Shown: positions 1-5,672 of the stretch, piece after piece
Layout of the letters: each line of letters starts with the position of its first letter
Numbering within the stretch: the stretch's first letter is position 1
NCBI GenBank assembly: GCA_021778815.1
Contig: JAJYBW010000238.1
Location: forward strand, 1-5,672
Length of the DNA stretch: 5,672 nucleotides
Origin: Acidobacteriota bacterium
Lineage (GTDB): Bacteria > Acidobacteriota > Terriglobia > Terriglobales > Acidobacteriaceae
Direction: 5' to 3'
Notes under the pieces: model-generated
Seen by the model: the letters and a program-made list of their open reading frames with translations, nothing else
Told to the model about the DNA's origin: nothing
The model's database searches: none
Program-made: the position numbers and the translations under genes

Positions 1-281
1 TCGCAAGGTAGATCGAACTGTTCGGCCAGCGCGCGAACAAATTTAGCGTCGTCGACAGAAGCCTGTCCACGCAAACCGTGCTCGACGTGCAGGACACTCA
101 GCACAATGCCCAGCTCGTCGCGCTGCGCCATCAGGGTACGCAGCAGCGCTGTGGAGTCGGCCCCACCCGAAACAGCCACGCACACTCGGTCTCCTGGTGC
201 AAACAGGGCCGTATCCACCGGAAGCACTGGAGCCGCGCCCTCTGTCTCAACACCGACTTGTAGCCGTGGCTTTTTGGGCAT
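1..281 (-). CDS. tilS: tRNA(Ile)-lysidine synthetase, N-terminal part (runs off left edge)
   Basis: The first 93 codons of a minus-strand gene are present; the rest lies beyond base 1. TilS is a cytosolic PP-loop ATPase that activates C34 of the CAU-anticodon isoleucine tRNA with ATP and attaches lysine, so the tRNA reads AUA. The translation carries the PP-loop signature SGGADS at residues 38-43, preceded by the hydrophobic strand VCVAV. It is followed by HVEHGLRG (about 65-72) and the downstream Ser/Asp/FV..LA pattern, all typical of TilS. The ATG at 281 leaves 37 residues before the PP-loop, somewhat longer than the roughly 20 usual in the family. The frame stays open upstream, but the only other start there is a TTG at 422 with low-complexity Arg/Gly-rich codons behind it, so 281 is preferred. 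No strong Shine-Dalgarno is visible. It lies 158 bp downstream of the phosphatase on the same strand and could be cotranscribed. The TtcA/MesJ relatives share the PP-loop, but HVEHGLRG favours TilS. Confidence 0.9.
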   Translation of the reverse strand, partial: MPKKPRLQVGVETEGAAPVLPVDTALFAPGDRVCVAVSGGADSTALLRTLMAQRDELGIVLSVLHVEHGLRGQASVDDAKFVRALAEQFDLPC

Positions 282-439
282 GGATTCGCCAGACGGGTCG
301 ATAGTTCGAGACCGCTCCTCTGTATGGTATCTCTCCGACTGCTCAAGACACGGCGACCAAGCTGATCCGCCCGACCCGCAGCCATCTGCGCGCCGCCTGC
401 GACGAGTGGGGCTGAATAGCAATAGGAACTGGAACGGCT

Positions 440-2527
440 CTACGCCGGTTGCGGCGTGAGTAGAACAGTGGCGGCTTCAACTCCGTGCGCCAGGCGGGTC
501 AGGGTGAGGACGGTGATGTCGTCTTCCTGGCCGAAATTGCAGGCAGTTTCGGCGATCTGTTCGGCGGAGGGGTGTGTCGCTAACAGGCTGGCGAGGCGCT
601 CGAAGCCGAAGAGTTCGTTGCTGGCGTTTTGCGCTTCCAGGACGCCGTCGGTGATCAGAGTCATTGTTTCTCCTGGAGCGAGATGGAGTGCGGCCTCTTC
701 GTACTCGACGCCAAGAGCAACGCCGAGGGGCAGCGAACCGGCCAGCGCGGTAACTTCTTCTCCATCGATATAAGGAGCGAGATGGCCAGCGTGGGATGCG
801 AGGATCTGCTGGTCTGGCGCGATGCGCAGGACGAGGCAGGTGACGAAGCCGCCGGACATACGACCGTGCAGGCGAAGGTTCAACTGCTTCAAAATCTCCG
901 CGGGCTCTTGATTGTAGCTGGCGATGGTTCGCAGGGTGCCGACGATGAGCGAGACAATCATGGCCGCCTTCATTCCCTTTCCGCTCACATCCCCAATCGC
1001 TACCAGCGTGCCGCCACCCTCAAGCGAAAAAATCTGGAAAAAGTCGCCACCGACTTCCGAAGCCGGGCGATAGACGCTAGCGATGGCATAGCCGGGAATA
1101 GCAGGGACTTTTTCCGGCACCAGAACCTGCTGCACCTCGCGTGCCGCCAGCAGTTCGTGCTCGACAAGCTCCTGGCGGCGGCGCTCCGCAAGAAAATGGC
1201 GGAAGACGGAAAAACACAGCGCCAGCAGCAGCAGCACCAGGAGGATGAGACCGATGTCGTAGTTAAAAAAACCAACCTGAAACATGTCCTCGAGCCAATC
1301 CATTTTCCAATGGAGAACATTGGGCCACTGGCCGGAAACGTTGTACAACGCGGTTACGGTAAAGAACGCAGTACCCGTCGCAATGACCGGCCAATCCCGC
1401 TTGGCGCCTTTTAGGCCGAGTGCAATCCCCAACAGGACGAGGGGCGTGAAAGAGAAGATCATGATGAAGATGGTTGCCACAGCGTCGACGTACTGCATCC
1501 CCGGACCAGCATAGGCCCAACAAAGACCCACTCCAGCGTCAACCGCATATGGAATGGCGATCAGCAGTGAAACGACAGAGACAATCCGCCGCAGCCGGCT
1601 GCGGCCCTGCAGCCCGAACAGCCATAAAACAAGCAACAGAAAGGCGGTGTTCACGGCTCCATCCGCGAGGGCATCTTTGAACTCAATCCAGTTACCGGCC
1701 CTGATCGCGTACGATGATATGGAGACGGCGGCGGCGCCCAGCAGAAAGACGGCAAACCAGAGATACAGCGGGTCCCGCCGACCCCGCAGGTACACGACCA
1801 ATGCTACGAATGCGATCAGCAGAGTGAGTGCCTCTGTCCCCGCGTACAGGTAATCCGCGGCGAGCATCGATTGAAGTCTAGCGGCTGGGAAGCGCTGCTC
1901 CTGCGCAGCGTCGCCAATGACGGGAGGATGAAGGAAACCGCAGTCGTCTGGGAGGGATGTGGGATATTGGCACCACACGCGAATGGCGAGAACGCCGGAA
2001 ACTGACGGCTGGCTCTCGAGCGGCAGAGGGAAGGCCGCTGTATCGAAGTACGGCCAGTTGAAGCGGGGTGGAACTGTGCCCACGCTGCCCAGCAACTGAC
2101 CGTTCCAATAGACCTGGTACGTGTTGGCAGCGTTTACAAGGACGGCGAGTTTTTGCGCAGGGTCTTGCCGGTTGATGGTGACGACGCGGCGGTACCAGGC
2201 GAATTGTGTGTAAGGGATGTTCTGGTCCCCGAGAGTCTCGGCGTTCACCTGCTTCCAGCCGGAATCATCGAACGCCGGATCGGCCCAGAGCGGCGTCTTC
2301 GATCCCACAGCTTGCGGCGAGTCTCCCGGGTGGAATTGCCACTTGCCGTCGAGTTTCACTTCCGGTGTGCCGACGCTGATGGTTTTCTGCGGCTGGGACG
2401 AAGATAGCTGCGCCCCAGCGATTGCCGGCATGGCGAACCCGGCAGCGATCGCGAGGGTGGCGCCGAGCAAAACCGCGCACTTGCGACCAGCAACTCTACG
2501 GGAGTGATCCATCAGCTTGCGAAGCAC
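440..2527 (-). CDS. Membrane-anchored PP2C (SpoIIE/RsbU-type) Ser/Thr phosphatase with periplasmic sensor domain
   Basis: About 695 residues. Order: signal sequence (about 16-40, ending AIAGAQ); periplasmic domain (about 55-215) resembling the beta-sandwich sugar-binding or 7TMR-DISM extracellular domains (GKWQFHPGD, DDSGW, WYRRVVTI, YWNGQLLG); seven or so hydrophobic segments (about 233-447); charged helical linker (about 448-470, RRRQELVEHELLAAREVQ); PP2C domain (about 480-680). The PP2C metal-binding motifs are intact: GGDFF (493), IGDVSGKG (511), HAGHLAP (579), LPLGV (599), LITDGV (644) and EDDITV (668). The family dephosphorylates Ser/Thr on antagonist proteins in partner-switching pathways; sensing through the periplasmic domain is inference, and no partner is encoded nearby. 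Start: a GTG at 2527 has an AAAGGA nine bases upstream and is preferred. An ATG at 2512 lacks a Shine-Dalgarno, and a TTG at 2602 would put about 40 residues before the hydrophobic core of the signal. The natural signal or ligand is unknown. Confidence 0.88.
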   Translation of the reverse strand: MLRKLMDHSRRVAGRKCAVLLGATLAIAAGFAMPAIAGAQLSSSQPQKTISVGTPEVKLDGKWQFHPGDSPQAVGSKTPLWADPAFDDSGWKQVNAETLGDQNIPYTQFAWYRRVVTINRQDPAQKLAVLVNAANTYQVYWNGQLLGSVGTVPPRFNWPYFDTAAFPLPLESQPSVSGVLAIRVWCQYPTSLPDDCGFLHPPVIGDAAQEQRFPAARLQSMLAADYLYAGTEALTLLIAFVALVVYLRGRRDPLYLWFAVFLLGAAAVSISSYAIRAGNWIEFKDALADGAVNTAFLLLVLWLFGLQGRSRLRRIVSVVSLLIAIPYAVDAGVGLCWAYAGPGMQYVDAVATIFIMIFSFTPLVLLGIALGLKGAKRDWPVIATGTAFFTVTALYNVSGQWPNVLHWKMDWLEDMFQVGFFNYDIGLILLVLLLLALCFSVFRHFLAERRRQELVEHELLAAREVQQVLVPEKVPAIPGYAIASVYRPASEVGGDFFQIFSLEGGGTLVAIGDVSGKGMKAAMIVSLIVGTLRTIASYNQEPAEILKQLNLRLHGRMSGGFVTCLVLRIAPDQQILASHAGHLAPYIDGEEVTALAGSLPLGVALGVEYEEAALHLAPGETMTLITDGVLEAQNASNELFGFERLASLLATHPSAEQIAETACNFGQEDDITVLTLTRLAHGVEAATVLLTPQPA

Positions 2528-2536
2528 TGCGCCGCA

Positions 2537-2542
2537 TCCTTT
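2537..2542 (-). promoter_or_regulatory. Ribosome binding site choosing the GTG start of the phosphatase gene
   Basis: On the minus strand the sequence AAAGGA lies nine bases before the GTG at 2527. Neither the ATG at 2512 nor the TTG at 2602 has a comparable purine-rich site, so this motif decides the start call. Confidence 0.5.
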
Positions 2543-2598
2543 CAAGAAGTATGAGTCACGAAGGAGCGTGGAATAGACAGCGAACGAACCTGGAGATG

Positions 2599-2627
2599 AC
2601 AATACGGAACCCGGGACAGCGACGCAA
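2599..2627 (-). promoter_or_regulatory. Candidate sigma70-type promoter for the phosphatase gene
   Basis: On the minus strand, TTGCGT (2627-2622) is followed after exactly 17 bases by TATTGT (2604-2599). Matches to the consensus hexamers are 3/6 and 4/6, so this is only a modest candidate. A transcript would begin near 2592, giving a leader of about 65 bases before the GTG at 2527 and ruling out the TTG at 2602 as start. Confidence 0.25.
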
Positions 2628-2720
2628 GACTGACTTGAAGAAATTGATGGGAAACCAGCTGGTCAAAGTCGACCGGCGATCTGAGGGCAGTCTCGCTGTG
2701 CGCACCTTCGGCCGCTCCGG

Positions 2721-2735
2721 TATACTTCTCCTTTC
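2721..2735 (+). promoter_or_regulatory. Candidate -10 element immediately before ispD
   Basis: TATACT (2721-2726, 5/6 match to TATAAT) ends nine bases before the ispD ATG at 2736, so transcription would start at or within a few bases of the start codon. No convincing -35 hexamer is found 16-18 bases upstream, and there is no purine-rich Shine-Dalgarno in the short spacer (TCTCCTTTC). Confidence 0.35.
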
Positions 2736-3446
2736 ATGCAGGTTTTCGTCATACTTCCCGCGGCAGGCCTTGGAACGCGCATGGTAACAGGCAGCGCGAC
2801 TCGCCAGGCTCCAAAGCAATTTCTAGAGTTGCATGGGCAGCCCATCCTGGTGCTGACGGTGCGCGCGTTTCTGCAGGTCTCCAGCGTGCAACAGATCTTT
2901 GTCGCGGTGCGTAAGAGCGAAATACAACGCGTCCAATCGCAACTGGCCGAGCATGGTTTGGCCGACAAGGTTTCCGTGGTTGAGGGCGGCGACACCCGCC
3001 AGGACTCCGTCCGAAACGCCATGAAGGCGCTACCGGCTGCCGACGAAGACATTGTGCTGGTCCACGATGCCGTGCGTCCGTTGATCGACGCCGCCACCAT
3101 CGAACGCACCATCGAATCGGTCGAGCATCATCACGCCGCCATCGTTGCTGTTCCGGCCGTCGACACCATCAAGCAGGTGGAGCGAACCGCGGATGGCGCT
3201 ATCATTACCTCCACAATTCCGCGCGAACGCATTGTTCTGGCGCAGACGCCGCAAGGATTTCGCTTCCGTCTGCTGCGACAGGCGATGGAGGCAGCAGAGT
3301 TGGACGGCTTTGTCGGCACCGACGAAGCGTCGCTGGTGGAGCGGTTGGGAATCGAAGTTGCCGTAGTTCCAGGTTCGCCGCGAAACTTCAAAATTACGCA
3401 GCCCGGAGATCTGGCGCTGGCCGAGTTCTATCTAGCCCAGAGCTGA
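2736..3446 (+). CDS. ispD: 2-C-methyl-D-erythritol 4-phosphate cytidylyltransferase
   Basis: 236 residues, the usual family length. IspD is a cytosolic enzyme of the MEP isoprenoid pathway that joins CTP and methylerythritol 4-phosphate to give CDP-methylerythritol and pyrophosphate. The nucleotide-binding signature LPAAGLGTRM (7-16) is followed by PKQFLEL (26-32). Further family motifs are VHDAVRPLI (109-117), VPAVDTIK (139-146), TPQGFR (171-176), GTDEASLVE (194-202) and NFKITQPGDLALAE (217-230). By alignment from memory to the E. coli enzyme, Arg15, Lys27, Arg163 and Lys219 take the places of the catalytic/substrate residues. The stretch between TRM and PKQF is about five residues longer than in E. 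coli. The ATG at 2736 is the only usable start, since an in-frame TGA lies at 2682-2684 with no start codon between. ispF follows 107 bp downstream on the same strand. Confidence 0.96.
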   Translation: MQVFVILPAAGLGTRMVTGSATRQAPKQFLELHGQPILVLTVRAFLQVSSVQQIFVAVRKSEIQRVQSQLAEHGLADKVSVVEGGDTRQDSVRNAMKALPAADEDIVLVHDAVRPLIDAATIERTIESVEHHHAAIVAVPAVDTIKQVERTADGAIITSTIPRERIVLAQTPQGFRFRLLRQAMEAAELDGFVGTDEASLVERLGIEVAVVPGSPRNFKITQPGDLALAEFYLAQS

Positions 3447-3553
3447 ATCGTCACCAGCGCCGCGAAAAAGCCGTGTATCCTGCCTAATGAAGGCCTGCAT
3501 TTGTATAGCAGGCGTAGAACTCCCCGGTACACCGAGAAAGATCGCGATACGAC

Positions 3554-4168
3554 ATGATGAGGATTGGATATGGCTGGGACTCCCACGCCTTTAAGCCAGG
3601 CGTTCCCTTGAAAATAGGCGGCATCGCCTTCGACCATCCCTCCGGATTAGCCGGCCACTCCGACGGAGATGTCCTGCTGCACGCTATCACCGATGCGCTA
3701 CTGGGTGCAGTCGCCGCGGGCGATATCGGCAGCTTTTTCCCGCCCGGCGACGCGCGCTGGAAGGATGCGGATTCTTCCCTGTTTCTGCAAACGGCTCTGG
3801 AAGAAGTTGAGCACGCTGGCTATCGCATTTCCAATGTCGATACCACCCTGGTGCTGGCCGCTCCCAAGATCGGTCCTGTGGCCGAAAGGTTGCGGGAACG
3901 AATCGCAGATCTTCTCTCCATCGAGCCTGGCGCTGTCGGAATCAAGGCGAAAACCCCAGAAGGCTTGAACCAGGATGACGTCGCCGTCGCGCATGCCATT
4001 GTGCTGCTGGAGAAAATCGACGAAGACTCCCTGCTGGAGAAAATGGCAGCTGTAGCGGACCCGGAAGTGGAGGACGTGCAGATGGATGACGTTGTTCGCA
4101 AGCTGGTCGGACGGACGGCGGCCACATCGCGGCACAAACCAGGATTCAACACCGACGACATTTCCTGA
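3554..4168 (+). CDS. ispF: 2-C-methyl-D-erythritol 2,4-cyclodiphosphate synthase with C-terminal extension
   Basis: 204 residues against about 155-160 usual for the family. IspF is a homotrimeric cytosolic enzyme that cyclises the IspE product, with loss of CMP, to methylerythritol cyclodiphosphate. The metal ligands of the family are present: the Asp-x-His of GWDSHAF (Asp9, His11) and the His of HAITDALLG (His43), with the HSDGD motif (35-39) and the GDIG..FPP loop (56-64). LAAPKIGP (101-108) matches the usual QAPKM region. The normally conserved loop after KATTTEKL is altered: here KAKTPEGL runs straight into NQDDVAV, about three residues shorter and without the GRGEG stretch. Residues about 155-204 form an acidic tail beyond the normal end. 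Tandem ATG codons at 3554 and 3557 are both possible starts; the second gives the commonest family N-terminus (MRIG). No strong Shine-Dalgarno is visible. Confidence 0.94.
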   Translation: MMRIGYGWDSHAFKPGVPLKIGGIAFDHPSGLAGHSDGDVLLHAITDALLGAVAAGDIGSFFPPGDARWKDADSSLFLQTALEEVEHAGYRISNVDTTLVLAAPKIGPVAERLRERIADLLSIEPGAVGIKAKTPEGLNQDDVAVAHAIVLLEKIDEDSLLEKMAAVADPEVEDVQMDDVVRKLVGRTAATSRHKPGFNTDDIS

Positions 4169-4192
4169 ACCTTCGGCGCCTCGCAGAAACAA

Positions 4193-4222
4193 AAGAGCCC
4201 GCTGAATCATCAGCGGGCTCTT
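4193..4222. terminator. Bidirectional intrinsic terminator between ispF and a barrel gene
   Basis: A perfect 13-base inverted repeat (AAGAGCCCGCTGA, loop ATCA, TCAGCGGGCTCTT) lies between the convergent stops at 4168 and 4251. On the minus strand the stem is followed by TTGTTTCTG, making a TTTT-start tract; on the plus strand by CCTTTGTC, a poorer tract. It probably terminates transcription from both sides, better for the minus-strand barrel gene. Confidence 0.88.
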
Positions 4223-4250
4223 CCTTTGTCTAACCCCACCAAAGAAGCGC

Positions 4251-4880
4251 CTAGAAGTGGTACGCAAACCCTATCGCGGGCTGCGACATGATGTAGCGCC
4301 GACCTGTGCTGTATCGGCTGATGCCGTAATCCGGAGTGTTGAAGATCTGTCCACGATATTGCACCCGCAGATCCCAGCTGGGACTCAACTGATAGGCAAT
4401 GCCGCCGCCGAACAATACGGTCGGCTCTTCTGTTTGCTCTGTATCGTAGGTAGTCGTCTTGGTGCCGATCGGAGTAAAGAACAGGATTCCACCGCCACCT
4501 TCAATAAATGGATTGAACTTCTTAAACGGAAAGGTGCGCACGTACGCCGCCGTTGCTTCCTGCAGGCCGGTATAAACTCTGGCATTAAATGTGCCACCGG
4601 AGTTGGCGGTGAACTTACTGGTGTAATGGCTGTACGAATAATTCGCTTCAACCGCTCCATTCGGGGTGAGCTGGTAGCGGTAACCAAGGTAAAGGCCCAT
4701 CCCAAGGGTGGACTTCAGCTGGATCGGCGGGTTGGTCGGGGCTGCGGTATTGCCTTCAACGTACGGTTGAATGACCCCCATGGCGCTAAGGTTCACGTCC
4801 TGGCGGGCGCCTTCATCCTGTGCATAGCCGATTCCGGCCAGCATTGAAACCAGACACATGATCAAAAACAACTTCTTCAT
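4251..4880 (-). CDS. Outer-membrane beta-barrel protein (paralogue A)
   Basis: 209 residues. A clear signal peptide (MKKLFLIMCLVSMLAG, likely cleaved after Ala20) is followed by alternating polar/hydrophobic beta strands with aromatic girdles: LGMGLYLGYRYQL (59-71), AVEANYSYSHY (76-86), ATAAYVRTF (109-117), FNPFIEGGGGILFF (122-135), TVLFGGGIAYQL (154-165), WDLRVQYRGQIF (169-180) and the C-terminal AIGFAYHF. The terminal Phe fits the BAM recognition signal. Length and strand count suggest an eight-stranded OmpA/OmpX-like barrel, but cargo or function is unknown. A Thr/Glu-rich segment (140-153) is probably a surface loop. The ATG at 4880 is chosen because the signal peptide starts there and an AGAGG lies eleven bases upstream; a longer reading from a TTG at 4919 would add a non-signal extension. 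It lies downstream of its paralogue on the same strand. Confidence 0.85.
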   Translation of the reverse strand: MKKLFLIMCLVSMLAGIGYAQDEGARQDVNLSAMGVIQPYVEGNTAAPTNPPIQLKSTLGMGLYLGYRYQLTPNGAVEANYSYSHYTSKFTANSGGTFNARVYTGLQEATAAYVRTFPFKKFNPFIEGGGGILFFTPIGTKTTTYDTEQTEEPTVLFGGGIAYQLSPSWDLRVQYRGQIFNTPDYGISRYSTGRRYIMSQPAIGFAYHF

Positions 4881-4890
4881 TCGCGAGTGA

Positions 4891-4896
4891 ACCTCT
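4891..4896 (-). promoter_or_regulatory. Ribosome binding site of barrel paralogue A
   Basis: AGAGGT on the minus strand lies upstream of the ATG at 4880 and is embedded in a GGTTCA block also found before the other barrel gene. It supports 4880 over the TTG at 4919, for which this site would lie inside the reading frame. Confidence 0.5.
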
Positions 4897-5008
4897 GGTC
4901 GACCCAAATCCCGATTCAAATTTTCAAACCCGTGTTCGCTTTACGTCGCAACCCGAAGTACTTGTATCCCAGGGCGATCGGAACGCGGCTCAACCTTCTG
5001 CAATTCTG

Positions 5009-5605
5009 TTAGAAGTGGTAGGCGAAACCAATTGCGGGCTGCTGCATCACGTACCAGCGATTGGTCTGGTACTGCGCGATCCCGAAATCGATCGACTTAA
5101 AGACCTCCGCCCGATACTGCACCCGCAAATCCCAACTCGGGCTCAATTCATACGCGATTCCGCCTCCCAGCAAAAGCGCGGTCGCTTTGGTTCGCGCGCC
5201 CGCGTTGGTGTTGGTTCCAGTATCGTTGATCGGATCGAACAACAGCATCGCCGCGCCTGCTTCTCCGAACGGATTGAACTTTTTGTACACAAAGCTGCGT
5301 ACGTATGCCACAGACCCTTCCTGCAGCGAAGAGTGAAACGTTGAAGTTGTGAAAGGAGCAGTAAATTTCGTGTTGAATTGGGAGTACGAGTAATTCCCCT
5401 CAATGGCGCTGCTCGGCGTCAACATGAAACGGTAACTTAACAGGACGCCCTTACCCCAGTCATTGGTTTGGGTGATTGCATTGCCGGTAATCGTGGGCTG
5501 ATAGGTGCCTAGATAGCTGATGCTGGCATCCTGCCGGCTTTCCTGTGCAAATCCAGCCGCTGCCAGCATTGGCAGCAGACAAAACAAAAGAAGCAACTTC
5601 TTCAT
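5009..5605 (-). CDS. Outer-membrane beta-barrel protein (paralogue B)
   Basis: 198 residues, homologous along its length to the neighbouring barrel protein. The signal peptide is MKKLLLLFCLLPMLAAAGFA with likely cleavage after residue 20. Strands: GKGVLLSYRFML (51-62), AIEGNYSYSQF (67-77), GSVAYVRSF (97-105), FNPFGEAGAAMLLF (110-123), ATALLLGGGIAYEL (141-154), WDLRVQYRAEVF (158-169) and C-terminal AIGFAYHF with the terminal Phe expected of BAM substrates. The last 52 residues match the paralogue at 37 positions by my count; the N-terminal part and the loop at about 126-140 (Asn/Thr-rich) differ. The ATG at 5605 is preceded by GAGGGG at the same distance (eleven bases) as in the other copy. 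Function unknown; probably a structural or porin-like small barrel. It may be the first gene of a two-gene unit, the next starting 128 bp downstream. Confidence 0.87.
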   Translation of the reverse strand: MKKLLLLFCLLPMLAAAGFAQESRQDASISYLGTYQPTITGNAITQTNDWGKGVLLSYRFMLTPSSAIEGNYSYSQFNTKFTAPFTTSTFHSSLQEGSVAYVRSFVYKKFNPFGEAGAAMLLFDPINDTGTNTNAGARTKATALLLGGGIAYELSPSWDLRVQYRAEVFKSIDFGIAQYQTNRWYVMQQPAIGFAYHF

Positions 5606-5616
5606 GCGGTAATGAA

Positions 5617-5622
5617 CCCCTC
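5617..5622 (-). promoter_or_regulatory. Ribosome binding site of barrel paralogue B
   Basis: GAGGGG on the minus strand, followed by TTCATTACCGC and the ATG at 5605. Position and the GGTTCA block match paralogue A, so the leader was copied with the gene. The remaining bases to 5672 are upstream leader, with no promoter I would defend. Confidence 0.5.
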
Positions 5623-5672
5623 GTCCGCCACCTCCACACGCAGATTTTCTTGCTGTTCCACGCGTAAAGTTT

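Larger units (their letters stand above)
4251..5605 (-). repeat. Diverged tandem gene duplication (two barrel genes)
   Basis: Two minus-strand genes with the same start motif (MKKL), same signal-peptide length, shared strand motifs (FNPF.E, GGGIAY.LSPSWDLRVQYR, QPAIGFAYHF) and similar leader sequences lie head to tail. Protein conservation is highest in the C-terminal third; loops and the early part differ in length, giving 209 versus 198 residues. Direct exact DNA repeats are short, so the duplication is old. Confidence 0.8.

Noticed and set aside
131..385. Minus-strand open frame overlapping the tilS start
   Set aside because: It is in a different frame from the PP-loop of tilS, is Arg/Cys-rich, and resembles nothing I recognise.
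282..439. Search for a terminator or small gene between the phosphatase stop and tilS
   Set aside because: Only a short 5-bp inverted repeat without a T-tract is visible, and the open tilS frame upstream of 281 has Arg/Gly-rich, non-family-like codons.
629..1414. Long plus-strand open frame (261 codons) antisense to the phosphatase gene
   Set aside because: It lies wholly within a clearly recognisable coding gene. Its translation is low-complexity in places (Gln/His-rich) with no recognisable domain, as expected of a GC-rich shadow frame.
2528..2602. N-terminal extension of the phosphatase from TTG 2602
   Set aside because: The extension places about 40 residues before the signal-peptide hydrophobic core, has no Shine-Dalgarno, and overlaps the candidate promoter. 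The GTG at 2527 has a good site.
3487..3594. Possible 35-codon gene in the ispD-ispF spacer
   Set aside because: No ribosome binding site, overlaps the ispF start in another frame, and shows no recognisable features.
3698..4267. Minus-strand open frame (189 codons) antisense to ispF
   Set aside because: The ispF frame carries all family motifs, and this one shows none. It also runs through the terminator hairpin, which is unlikely for a real gene.
4257..4847. Plus-strand open frame (196 codons) antisense to barrel paralogue A
   Set aside because: The opposite strand has a signal peptide, amphipathic strands and a close paralogue next door. The antisense frame has no such support.
4881..4919. 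N-terminal extension of barrel paralogue A from TTG 4919
   Set aside because: It would put 13 polar residues before a normal MKK-type signal peptide, and the paralogue starts exactly at the equivalent MKK.

Overview
The window looks like ordinary chromosomal DNA from an Acidobacteriota member (Terriglobia-like). This is an inference from three things: moderately GC-rich codon use, a signal-peptide/7TM/SpoIIE-type PP2C phosphatase of a kind that phylum carries in many copies, and small outer-membrane beta-barrel proteins ending in Tyr-His-Phe. The beta-barrel proteins and their signal peptides point to a Gram-negative envelope. I see no mobile element, CRISPR array, rRNA or tRNA gene.

Layout. 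From the left edge to about 2.5 kb, two genes lie on the minus strand. A large membrane-anchored PP2C phosphatase (start about 2527, stop 440) is followed 158 bp downstream by the 5' end of tilS, the tRNA-Ile lysidine synthetase gene, which runs off the left edge. A roughly 210 bp divergent region (2528-2735) separates the phosphatase from two plus-strand genes, ispD (2736-3446) and ispF (3554-4168). These encode steps 3 and 5 of the MEP isoprenoid pathway. A perfect 13-bp-stem hairpin (4193-4222) sits between the convergent ends of ispF and the next gene and probably stops transcription from both sides. The right side carries two paralogous outer-membrane beta-barrel genes on the minus strand (4880-4251 and 5605-5009), clearly a tandem duplication.

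How the genes fit together. IspD makes CDP-methylerythritol, an as yet unseen IspE would phosphorylate it, and IspF cyclises the product. The phosphatase is probably the sensor/output component of a partner-switching type pathway, with the periplasmic domain sensing and the cytosolic PP2C domain acting on a phosphorylated antagonist; no partner is encoded here. TilS is a housekeeping RNA-modification enzyme. The two barrels are envelope proteins of unknown cargo.

Nothing here amounts to a clearly new system. The points most worth a second look are an apparently leaderless ispD start, an IspF with a rewritten active-site/cavity loop plus a C-terminal extension of about 50 residues, the sensor-phosphatase architecture, and the loop divergence between the duplicated barrels.
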